Program-made: the position numbers and the translations under genes | The notes under the pieces: generated by a model | The model's input: only the letters and a program-made list of their open reading frames with translations | What the model was told of the DNA's origin: nothing | Databases searched by the model: none | In this document: positions 1-5,515 of the stretch, in pieces | How positions within the stretch are numbered: position 1 is the first letter of the stretch | Layout of the letters: each line of letters opens with the position of its first letter | From: Actinomycetes bacterium | Lineage (GTDB): Bacteria; Actinomycetota; Acidimicrobiia; Acidimicrobiales; RAAP-2 | DNA: 5,773 nt | Assembly: GCA_021787255.1 (NCBI GenBank) | Contig: JAJYMD010000245.1 | Coordinates: forward strand, 1-5,773 | Reading direction: 5' to 3'

Positions 1-210
1 GCGACGAGATCGCCCGGCTCACCGCAGAGGCCGCGGGGCTGGCGGGCGAGGGCGCCCAGCTGAGGGCCACGATCGACCAGATGACCGCCGAGGCCGGCCA
101 GCTGCGCGACGAGATCGCCCGGCTCACCGCAGAGGCCGCGGGGCTGGCGGGCGAGGGCGCCCAGCTGAGGGCCACGATCGACCAGATGACCGCCGAGGCC
201 GGCCGGCTTC
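1..210. repeat. Two perfect tandem copies of a 105-bp unit inside the coiled-coil gene
   Basis: Bases 1-99 match bases 106-204 without a mismatch; the copies diverge from base 100/205 on. The period of 105 bp is 35 codons or five heptads, so the duplication keeps both the reading frame and the coiled-coil phase. Silent sites are identical too, which points to a recent duplication or ongoing homogenisation. The match begins at the very first base of the window, so further copies may lie to the left. Confidence 0.95.
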
Positions 211-431
211 GAGGAGAGCTTGCAGCGTCAGAAGCGCGGCGCCGGATCGCCGACGAGGCGGTGGACGCGCTCCGGGTCGCACGTGCGGACCTCCAGGCGC
301 AGCTCGACGCCGTGCTCTCGTCGCGCAGCTGGCGCCTCACCGAGGTGCTCCGCAAGGGCGGCGGTGCGGCCCGGCGGTCGCTCACGGCCGCAAAGAGGCG
401 CCTGGGCGTCGCCGAGCGCGAGCGGCGCTAG
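1..431 (+). CDS. C-terminal part of a coiled-coil protein, probably linked to surface-polysaccharide glycosylation or methylation (5' partial)
   Basis: The reading frame is open from base 3, the first complete codon, to TAG at 429-431, so the gene starts left of the window. About 142 residues are visible. The first 70 or so are two copies of a 35-residue unit, which is exactly five heptads (DEIARLT, AEAAGLA, GEGAQLR, ATIDQMT, AEAGQLR). Leu or Met sits at the sixth position of each heptad and Ile, Ala or Gly at the third, so a left-handed coiled coil is expected. The coil continues less regularly (EAVDALR, VARADLQ), then comes SSRSWRLTEVLRKGG and an Arg/Lys-rich tail. A Ser-x-Ser-Trp-Arg-Leu-Thr segment after a coiled coil is familiar from bacterial glycosyltransferases and SAM methyltransferases of cell-surface polysaccharide clusters. 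The catalytic part is not visible, so the enzyme class is inference. No signal peptide or membrane segment is seen. The stop overlaps that of the convergent gene. Confidence 0.75.
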   Translation, partial: DEIARLTAEAAGLAGEGAQLRATIDQMTAEAGQLRDEIARLTAEAAGLAGEGAQLRATIDQMTAEAGRLRGELAASEARRRIADEAVDALRVARADLQAQLDAVLSSRSWRLTEVLRKGGGAARRSLTAAKRRLGVAERERR

Positions 432-1078
432 GCGTCGCCGAGCCAGTCCTCCACGAGGCCGCCGCCTGGCGCGTGACGGAAGAGCGGGATCGCGCCGAGC
501 GCGCGCACGAGCTGTGCGTCGGGACCCAACGCGCGGCGCCACTGCTCGCCCTCGGTGAGGAACGCGCCGACCACGACCGGCTCGGCCCCTACGCGCCGGA
601 GCAGGCGCAGCGACGCCCGGAGCGACGCCCCGGTCGACACCACGTCGTCGACGACGGCCACCCGGCGGCCTCTCACCGCGTCGACCCGCTCCGGGTCCAG
701 GCGCAGCGCCTGTGTGGCTCCGGTCGTGATGGACCGGACCGGCTCGACCCAGGTGTCCCCGAGATGGATCTTCGGCGTCTTGTGGAGGATGACGTAGTCG
801 TCGAGCCCGAGGGCCCGAGTGACCTCGATGGCGAGCGGGATCCCCATCGTCGCCACGGAGACCACGACCTCTGGGTGCGTGTCGCGCAGGCGGTCGGCGA
901 GCTCCTTGCCCGCCCGCTCGGAGAAGGCCACCCCGTGGTCGACGCAGACGAGCAACGCGATGGTGACGTCGGGCGCCACCTGCACGAGCGGCAGGTCGAC
1001 CGTCTGCGAGCCGACGGTGGTCCGATAGGTGCGCCCGGTGATGGCCAGATGGTGGCCGACCCCGGGCCGACGGCGCAA
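428..1078 (-). CDS. PRPP-dependent phosphoribosyltransferase, adenine/xanthine type-like, specificity unassigned
   Basis: A protein of about 216 residues with a type I phosphoribosyltransferase core. The PRPP-binding loop VAVVDDVVSTGAS is at residues 140-152: hydrophobic strand, two acidic residues, then the STGAS phosphate loop. TMGIPLA at about 77-83 sits where the family has its pyrophosphate-contacting loop. These enzymes transfer the ribose-5-phosphate of PRPP to a nucleobase in the cytoplasm, usually for purine salvage. The recognition hood (YVILHKTPKIHLGDTW, about 95-110) and the C-terminus (PGGGLVEDWLGDA) do not let me choose between adenine, xanthine or hypoxanthine/guanine. The start is uncertain. 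No ATG or GTG fits; TTG at 1078 is used here, while TTG at 1117 or CTG at 1048 are alternatives, and none has a clear ribosome-binding site. It follows the dehydratase gene by about 62 bases on the same strand, so the two may be cotranscribed. Its stop interlocks with that of the convergent coiled-coil gene. Confidence 0.85.
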   Translation of the reverse strand: MRRRPGVGHHLAITGRTYRTTVGSQTVDLPLVQVAPDVTIALLVCVDHGVAFSERAGKELADRLRDTHPEVVVSVATMGIPLAIEVTRALGLDDYVILHKTPKIHLGDTWVEPVRSITTGATQALRLDPERVDAVRGRRVAVVDDVVSTGASLRASLRLLRRVGAEPVVVGAFLTEGEQWRRALGPDAQLVRALGAIPLFRHAPGGGLVEDWLGDA

Positions 1079-1121
1079 GCCCGACAGCGCAAGCCCGGCG
1101 GCGCAAGCCCGGCGCAAGCCC
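1073..1121. repeat. Four copies of GCGCAAGCCC at the start of the phosphoribosyltransferase gene
   Basis: Copies lie at 1073-1082, 1087-1096, 1101-1110 and 1112-1121, with spacings of 14, 14 and 11 bases. Read on the minus strand each gives GGGCTTGCGC and therefore contains a TTG, a possible weak start codon. The TTGs at 1078 and 1117 are in the phosphoribosyltransferase frame; those at 1092 and 1106 are not. The array fills most of the gap between the dehydratase stop and the phosphoribosyltransferase gene. Confidence 0.9.
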
Positions 1122-1140
1122 GGCGGCCGAGCAGGTCGGC

Positions 1141-2127
1141 TCAGCGCGGCGCGGACATGAGCTCGGCGAAGCGGCGCGTGTCGACGTTGCCGCCCGACAG
1201 CACGACGCCCACGCGCCGGGCTCCCGGGACGACCTCGTCGACGCGCCCGCTCAGGAGCGCGGCGAGGCCGACCGCCCCGCTCGGCTCGACGACGAGCTTC
1301 AGCCGGTCGAACGCGAAGCGCATGGCGTCGAGGATCTCCGGATCGCTCACCACGGTGACGCCGTGGAGGAGCCGGCGATTGATCGAGAAGGTGAGCTCGC
1401 CAGGGATCTCGGCCGCCAGACCGTCCGCGATCGTGCGGGGCACCGGGATCCGCACCCGTCTCCCCGCCTCGAAGGACCGCTTCGTGTCGTCGCCCGCCTC
1501 GGGCTCGACGCCGACCACCCGGATGCCCGGGCTGAGCGCGGTCGCGATCGTCGCCGAGCCTGCGATCAGCCCTCCCCCGCCGACCGGGACGACGAGCGTG
1601 TCGAGGTCGCCGGCGTCCTCCAGGAGCTCGAGCGCGGCGGTCCCCTGGCCCGCGATCACGTGGGGGTGGTCGTAGGGGGGGAGGAGCGCCATGCCTCGCT
1701 CCTCGGCGAGCCGCTCGCAGATCGCCACCCGGTCTGCGGCGTAGCGGTCGTAGGGCACGATCTCGGCGCCGTACGCGGCCGCGGCGTCGGCCTTCGAGCG
1801 CGGGGCGTCCTCGGGCATGACCACCGCCGCCCGGGCACCGAGCTCGCGTGCCGCGAGCGCCACCGCCTGGCCGTGGTTGCCCGAGGAGTAGGTGACGATC
1901 CCCGAGGCGAGCATCTCGGCTGGCAGGCGGGAGGCCGCGTTGAACGCGCCGCGGAATTTGAAGGCGCCCGCTCGTTGGAGCTGCTCGCACTTGAGCAGGA
2001 CCGTCCGGCCGACGAGGCCGTCGAGGGTACGCGACCGCACCACCGGCGTGCGGTGCGCGACGCCACGGAGACGGGCCGCGGCGTCGCGGACGTCGCCTGC
2101 GGTCACCGGAGGAGCGCTCGTCGGCAC
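1141..2127 (-). CDS. Threonine dehydratase/serine racemase-type PLP enzyme (no ACT domain)
   Basis: A complete fold-type II PLP enzyme of 328 residues, the usual length for catabolic threonine/serine dehydratases and serine racemases. Visible motifs, in order: the PLP-lysine motif AFKFRGA (Lys57); the phosphate/substrate loop SSGNHGQ (81-87); VIAGQGT (157-163); the glycine-rich PLP phosphate loop GGGG (183-186); EPEAGDD (208-214), where serine racemases bind a divalent metal; TIADG (232-236); and SGGNVD (311-316), whose Ser faces the PLP ring nitrogen. The family deaminates threonine to 2-oxobutyrate or serine to pyruvate, or racemises serine. The match to eukaryotic serine racemase motifs is strong, but sequence alone does not separate the activities. 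There is no C-terminal ACT domain, so isoleucine feedback control as in biosynthetic IlvA is not expected. GTG at 2127 is chosen because it gives the usual short N-terminus before VTAGDVRDAA; GTG at 2106 is possible. No Shine-Dalgarno is evident. The gene lies upstream of the phosphoribosyltransferase gene and divergent from the kinase/phospho-lyase. Confidence 0.93.
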   Translation of the reverse strand: MPTSAPPVTAGDVRDAAARLRGVAHRTPVVRSRTLDGLVGRTVLLKCEQLQRAGAFKFRGAFNAASRLPAEMLASGIVTYSSGNHGQAVALAARELGARAAVVMPEDAPRSKADAAAAYGAEIVPYDRYAADRVAICERLAEERGMALLPPYDHPHVIAGQGTAALELLEDAGDLDTLVVPVGGGGLIAGSATIATALSPGIRVVGVEPEAGDDTKRSFEAGRRVRIPVPRTIADGLAAEIPGELTFSINRRLLHGVTVVSDPEILDAMRFAFDRLKLVVEPSGAVGLAALLSGRVDEVVPGARRVGVVLSGGNVDTRRFAELMSAPR

Positions 2128-2221
2128 GTCTCGATGTCTAGCCGTTCGGCGCGACCTCCGCGAGCGTGGCCGCCCCGCCTGGCGGCCCAGGACCCCGCCG
2201 GGGCCGACGGCTGGCGTACCG

Positions 2222-2235
2222 AGCACGAACGTGCT
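2222..2235. promoter_or_regulatory. Operator-like inverted repeat AGCACG-AA-CGTGCT
   Basis: A perfect 14-base inverted repeat (6-base arms, 2-base centre) in the divergent intergenic region, 95 bases from the dehydratase start and 124 from the kinase/phospho-lyase start. Its last base begins TGTGAT (2235-2240), a weak -10-like hexamer for the plus strand. Size and symmetry suit a dimeric helix-turn-helix repressor, but no regulator gene is in the window. Confidence 0.35.
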
Positions 2236-2266
2236 GTGATGGGTCCACAAGTGCGCTGCTGGGCTC

Positions 2267-2294
2267 ACGGCCCCCTGGTCCGCCAGGGGGCCGT
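2267..2294. promoter_or_regulatory. Perfect 12-bp hairpin in the divergent intergenic region (leader structure or terminator-like)
   Basis: The arms ACGGCCCCCTGG (2267-2278) and CCAGGGGGCCGT (2283-2294) are exact reverse complements around a 4-base TCCG loop. In RNA this stem would be very stable on either strand. No run of T follows on either side, so it is not a textbook intrinsic terminator, although actinobacterial terminators often lack one. It ends 64 bases before the kinase/phospho-lyase start, so it would fall in that gene's 5' leader if transcription begins near 2247. Confidence 0.6.
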
Positions 2295-2347
2295 CGCCCG
2301 TTCTCGTGACCTCGAAGCGGCAGCCGACCGTGCGCGGCGGACCTGCC

Positions 2348-2351
2348 AGGA
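2348..2351 (+). promoter_or_regulatory. Shine-Dalgarno AGGA deciding the GTG start at 2359
   Basis: AGGA lies 7 bases before GTG 2359, an ideal spacing. The downstream in-frame ATG at 2389 is preceded by a C-rich stretch with no such motif, so the GTG is preferred, adding ten residues to the protein. Confidence 0.6.
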
Positions 2352-2358
2352 TGACCAC

Positions 2359-4641
2359 GTGGTCGACCCGCTCCTCGCCCCGCGCCCCATGGTCTCGCCG
2401 GCGCTCGCCGCCGCGTTGCTCGCCGACGTCTACCGCATCACCGGCACGCTGACCGAGCTGCACGGAGAACGCGACCTGAACTTCCGCGTCGAGGCGACCG
2501 ACGGGCGCCGTTACCTCCTGAAGGTCCACCACCCCGAGGACTCAGGAGAGGTGGTCGAGATGCGCACGCTCGCGATCGCCCACGCCCGGCGCGTCGATGC
2601 CGGCCTGCCGGTCCCCGAGGTGGTGCCGACGCCGACGGGGGCCGTCCGAGCGGCGATCGCCGGGGCCGACGGCCGCATCTCGGAGGTCCAGGTCTTCGGG
2701 TTCCTCGAGGGCACCCATCCGAAGACCGAGCGGCTCGACGCCGACGCGCTCTTCGGCTGGGGGCAGGTCACGGCCCGCCTCGGCCGTGCGCTGCGCGGCT
2801 TCTTCCACCCGGCCGCCGGCTACCGGATCCAGTGGGACGTCCGGCACACCGGATCGCTGCGGGACCGCCTCGAGCTGCTCTCCTTGGAGGCGAGGAGGCT
2901 CGTCGAGCCCATGATCGACCGCTTCGACGCGCACGTCGCCCCGCGCTTCGAGACCCTTCGCGCACAGGTCGTCCACAACGACATGAACCCTCGCAACCTC
3001 CTCGTCGACGCCCGTGGGAGGATCGCCGGCATCACCGACTTCGGCGACATGACCCACACCGCGCTGGTCTGCGACCTCGCCGTCGCGATCGCCGAGGTCC
3101 TCGTCGGCCGCCACGACGGCTTCGAGGCGGCGCTGCCCATGATCTCCGGCTACTGCGCCACGACGCCGCTCGAGGACGAAGAGGCGGCGATGCTCCTAGA
3201 CCTCGTCGCCGCGCGGGCAGCCACCGACGTCGTCGTGACGACGTGGCGACGGCTCCACCACCCCCACGCCGACGAGCTCCCGGACGCGTCGCTCGCGCTC
3301 CTCGGACGCATCGAACGCGAGGGTGCCGGCGTGCTCGGCGTCCGCCTCGCCGAGCACGCACGACGTGCCTCGTCGGGACCTTCCCCGACCGCGCCCTCCT
3401 ACCGAGCCCGCCCGACGAGCGAGCTGCGACGGGCCAGGTCGCGCGTGCTCGGCTCACTCGAGCTCAGCTACGACGAGCCCCTCCACCTCGTGCATGCCCA
3501 GGGCGTCCACGTCTTCGATGCCGAGGGCCGGCGCTACCTCGACGCGTACAACAACGTCCCGGTCGCCGGCCACAGCCATCCGGCCGTGGCCGCCGCGATC
3601 GCCGCCCAGAGCCGCCTGCTCGTCACGAACACCCGCTACCTCCACGAGTCGAGCGTCGAGCTGGCCGAGCAGCTGCTCGCACGCGCACCGGACGGGCTGG
3701 AGCGGGCCATCTTCGTGAGCTCCGGCAGCGAGGCGAACGACGTCGCCTGGCGCATCGCGCGGCTCGCGACGGGCCACGACGGAGCGCTCGTCACGCGCCA
3801 CGCCTACCACGGGATGACCGAGGCGACCGCAGACCTCTCGCCAGAGGAGTGGCCGGAAGGGTTCGCCCCGGCGCACATCGGCCTGCTGGAGCCCCCGGGC
3901 CGTCCGGGCAAGCCTGCAGACGCCGTGGGGCGGCTCGCGGCGGCCGGGCATGCGCCCGCGGCCCTCTACGCGGACCCCGCGTTCACGAGCGACGGCATCC
4001 TGGGCCCGGCCTCCGACTGGCTCGCCGACGCGGTCGACGCGACGCGGCGCACCGGGGGGATCTTCCTCGCAGACGAGGTCCAGGCAGGCTACGGCCGGAC
4101 CGGAGAGGGGCTGTGGAGCGTGACTTCCTCGGGGGTCGACCCCGACCTCCTCACCCTCGGCAAGCCCATGGGGAACGGCTTCCCTGTCGCCGCGGTGCTC
4201 GGACGAGCGGACCTCGTCGACCCCTTCGTCCAGACGACCGGCTTCTTCAGCACCTTCGGCGGCAACACGCTCGCGTGCGCGGCAGCGCTCGCCGTGCTCC
4301 ACGTCGTCGAAGAGGAGCGTCTCGTCGAGCGCGCCGCGGTCTCAGGCGCCCATCTCCGGGGCCTCCTGGAGGAGGTCGCGGCGCGCCACGAGGCCGCGGG
4401 CGCGGTCCGCGGCTGGGGCCTCCTGATCGGCGTCGAGATCGTCCACGACGGCGCGCCGGACCCACAGGCCGCGCGCGGCGTGGTCAACCGCATGCGCAGG
4501 CTCGGCGTGCTCATCGGGACCACCGGGCCTGCTCGCAACGTCCTCAAGATCCGCCCCCCGCTCGTGTTCGGCGAGGCAGACGGCGACGAGCTCGCCGATC
4601 GCCTCGACGAGGCGCTCTCGGCTCTCGGACAGGCAAGGTGA
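2359..4641 (+). CDS. Fusion of a hydroxylysine kinase-like phosphotransferase with an AGXT2L-type PLP phospho-lyase
   Basis: A 760-residue protein with two enzymes in one chain. Residues about 10-330 are an aminoglycoside phosphotransferase/choline kinase fold. YLLKVHH has the ATP-binding Lys55, HNDMNPRN (206-213) carries the catalytic Asp208 and metal-binding Asn213, and DFGD begins at the metal-binding Asp227. GERDLNFRV near the N-terminus resembles hydroxylysine kinase (HYKK/AGPHD1). A polar linker (about 335-355, rich in Ser, Pro, Arg) leads to a class III aminotransferase fold with LDAYNNVPVAGHSHP, NTRYLHESSVELAE, SSGSEAN (454-460), AYHGMTEATADLSP, DEVQAGYGRTG (PLP-binding Asp572), GKPMGNGFPVA (PLP Lys602), FSTFGGN and VRGWGLLIGVEI. 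These match the phospho-lyases AGXT2L1 (phosphoethanolamine to acetaldehyde, ammonia and phosphate) and AGXT2L2 (5-phosphohydroxylysine to 2-aminoadipate semialdehyde) better than ordinary transaminases. The inferred role is phosphorylation of an amino alcohol or hydroxyamino acid followed by elimination in the cytoplasm; the substrate cannot be read from sequence. Some bacterial relatives carry an M23 peptidase domain between the two enzymes; here only the short linker is present. All key residues are intact. Confidence 0.9.
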   Translation: MVDPLLAPRPMVSPALAAALLADVYRITGTLTELHGERDLNFRVEATDGRRYLLKVHHPEDSGEVVEMRTLAIAHARRVDAGLPVPEVVPTPTGAVRAAIAGADGRISEVQVFGFLEGTHPKTERLDADALFGWGQVTARLGRALRGFFHPAAGYRIQWDVRHTGSLRDRLELLSLEARRLVEPMIDRFDAHVAPRFETLRAQVVHNDMNPRNLLVDARGRIAGITDFGDMTHTALVCDLAVAIAEVLVGRHDGFEAALPMISGYCATTPLEDEEAAMLLDLVAARAATDVVVTTWRRLHHPHADELPDASLALLGRIEREGAGVLGVRLAEHARRASSGPSPTAPSYRARPTSELRRARSRVLGSLELSYDEPLHLVHAQGVHVFDAEGRRYLDAYNNVPVAGHSHPAVAAAIAAQSRLLVTNTRYLHESSVELAEQLLARAPDGLERAIFVSSGSEANDVAWRIARLATGHDGALVTRHAYHGMTEATADLSPEEWPEGFAPAHIGLLEPPGRPGKPADAVGRLAAAGHAPAALYADPAFTSDGILGPASDWLADAVDATRRTGGIFLADEVQAGYGRTGEGLWSVTSSGVDPDLLTLGKPMGNGFPVAAVLGRADLVDPFVQTTGFFSTFGGNTLACAAALAVLHVVEEERLVERAAVSGAHLRGLLEEVAARHEAAGAVRGWGLLIGVEIVHDGAPDPQAARGVVNRMRRLGVLIGTTGPARNVLKIRPPLVFGEADGDELADRLDEALSALGQAR

Positions 4642-4732
4642 CCGGCCGCTCGCTCCGTAAGGATGTCCGGAGGCCCTTGCGGCGTCGACCCGGACCGGGA
4701 TCGAAGGGAGGCCGGCGGGAGCCTGCGCGGGC

Positions 4733-5401
4733 CTACGGAGGCGGCCCGAAGAGCCGGTCGCCGGCGTCGCCGAGACCCGGGACGATGAAACCCCGCTCGT
4801 CCAGCTCGGGGTCGACGACCGCGCACGCGACGGGGAGCACCGGGTGGGACCGGCGGAACCGCTCGATGCCGGGCACCGACGCGATGATGCACAGCGCCTG
4901 CACATGGGAAGCGCCACGTGACACCACGAGGTCGCACACCTGGGCCAAGGACCCGCCGGTCGCGAGCATCGGGTCGCAAACGACGACGCGCCGTCCCGCC
5001 AGGTCGCGCGGAAGCCGATCGAGGTACACCTCGGAGCGCAGCGTCACCTCGTCGCGCCGGAGCCCGACGTGCGCGACCTCGCTGTAAGGAAGCAGCTCCT
5101 GGATGGCCGGGACCATCCCCAGCCCGGCACGCAGGACCGGTACCAGCAGCACCGTCTCGGAGACCCTCGTGCACTGCGCGACGCCGACGGGGGTGCGCAC
5201 CGAGACCCGTTCGGTCACGAGGTCCCTGAGCGCCTCGTAGGCCACGAACGCCGACAGCTCGTGGACGAGCTTGCGGAACTCGGCGCTCTCGGTCGTCTCG
5301 TCGCGCAGCGCCACGAGGCGGTGCTGGACCAACGGGTGCGCGGCGACGAGGACGCCGGTCACGGCGCCCGGCGCGTCGGTGAGCTCGGGGGCGGCGGCCA
5401 C
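4733..5401 (-). CDS. upp: Uracil phosphoribosyltransferase
   Basis: This cytoplasmic pyrimidine-salvage enzyme makes UMP and pyrophosphate from uracil and PRPP. The 222-residue protein has VPVLRAGLGM (88-97), the PRPP loop VVVCDPMLATGGSL (139-152) and the uracil-binding C-terminus GFIVPGLGDAGDRLFG (204-219), all diagnostic of Upp. Related proteins are usually about 208 residues and begin near the VLVAAHPLVQHRL segment, so the GTG at 5362 is a credible alternative start. GTG 5401 is preferred because a TACGCT -10-like hexamer lies 9 bases upstream, allowing a leaderless or nearly leaderless mRNA; neither start has a Shine-Dalgarno. The gene is convergent with the kinase/phospho-lyase gene (91-base gap) and divergent from the flavoenzyme gene. 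The product is a housekeeping salvage enzyme, so its presence says little about the neighbouring pathway. Confidence 0.95.
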   Translation of the reverse strand: MAAAPELTDAPGAVTGVLVAAHPLVQHRLVALRDETTESAEFRKLVHELSAFVAYEALRDLVTERVSVRTPVGVAQCTRVSETVLLVPVLRAGLGMVPAIQELLPYSEVAHVGLRRDEVTLRSEVYLDRLPRDLAGRRVVVCDPMLATGGSLAQVCDLVVSRGASHVQALCIIASVPGIERFRRSHPVLPVACAVVDPELDERGFIVPGLGDAGDRLFGPPP

Positions 5402-5410
5402 GGTTGGCTG

Positions 5411-5416
5411 AGCGTA
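5411..5416 (-). promoter_or_regulatory. Candidate -10 element (TACGCT) for upp
   Basis: Read on the minus strand, TACGCT fits the actinobacterial TAnnnT consensus and ends 9 bases before GTG 5401, so transcription would begin at or within a few bases of the start codon. No convincing -35 is seen; that position falls near the 13-bp tandem repeat. The hexamer is short and could be chance. Confidence 0.3.
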
Positions 5417-5430
5417 GCGACCGGCGCGCC

Positions 5431-5456
5431 CGGGCGCAGGCGGCGGGCGCAGGCGG
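5431..5456. repeat. Tandem duplication of a 13-bp unit upstream of upp
   Basis: CGGGCGCAGGCGG occurs twice head to tail (5431-5443 and 5444-5456) without a mismatch, in the 114-base gap between upp and the flavoenzyme gene. It is a simple GC-rich duplication of no evident function that alters spacing in the shared promoter region. Confidence 0.85.
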
Positions 5457-5503
5457 TGTCCAGGCGCGGCCCAAAGAGGGCCCCGTGCGGGCTCGGCCCG
5501 GCA

Positions 5504-5509
5504 TAGCGT
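5504..5509 (+). promoter_or_regulatory. Candidate -10 element (TAGCGT) for the FAD oxidoreductase gene
   Basis: TAGCGT fits TAnnnT and is followed by exactly six bases before GTG 5516. If the hexamer occupies -12 to -7, +1 falls on the first base of the start codon, the geometry of a leaderless transcript. No recognisable -35 is present. Confidence 0.4.
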
Positions 5510-5515
5510 GGTCGC

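Noticed and set aside
1073..1121. Short repeat array considered as a CRISPR remnant
   Set aside because: Units of 10 bases with 1-5 base gaps are far too short for CRISPR repeats and spacers, and no cas gene is near.
473..1675. Long plus-strand open frame opposite the phosphoribosyltransferase and dehydratase
   Set aside because: It covers two well-supported minus-strand genes and their intergenic repeat, and its translation matches no family I recognise.
2168..2206. Two overlapping, mutually exclusive short hairpins (7-base arms 2168-2174/2181-2187; 6-base arms 2183-2188/2201-2206), considered as an attenuator or riboswitch
   Set aside because: Stems this short are expected by chance at this GC content, and there is no leader peptide or recognisable aptamer core.
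3454..4302. Long minus-strand open frame opposite the phospho-lyase domain
   Set aside because: It is the antisense shadow of a gene with all catalytic motifs intact; its composition (Arg, Gly, Val, Glu, Asp without hydrophobic periodicity) is typical of shadow frames.
4642..4732. Terminator between the convergent kinase/phospho-lyase and upp genes
   Set aside because: Only a weak 6-base pairing (4665-4670 with 4690-4695, 19-base loop) was found, with no T-run. Termination must occur here, but I cannot place it.
2832..5087. Very long plus-strand open frame (over 700 codons) overlapping the fusion gene in another frame
   Set aside because: Its translation is Arg/Pro/Gly-rich low-complexity text with no motif, and it runs through the minus-strand upp gene. 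High GC depletes stops in the alternative frames.
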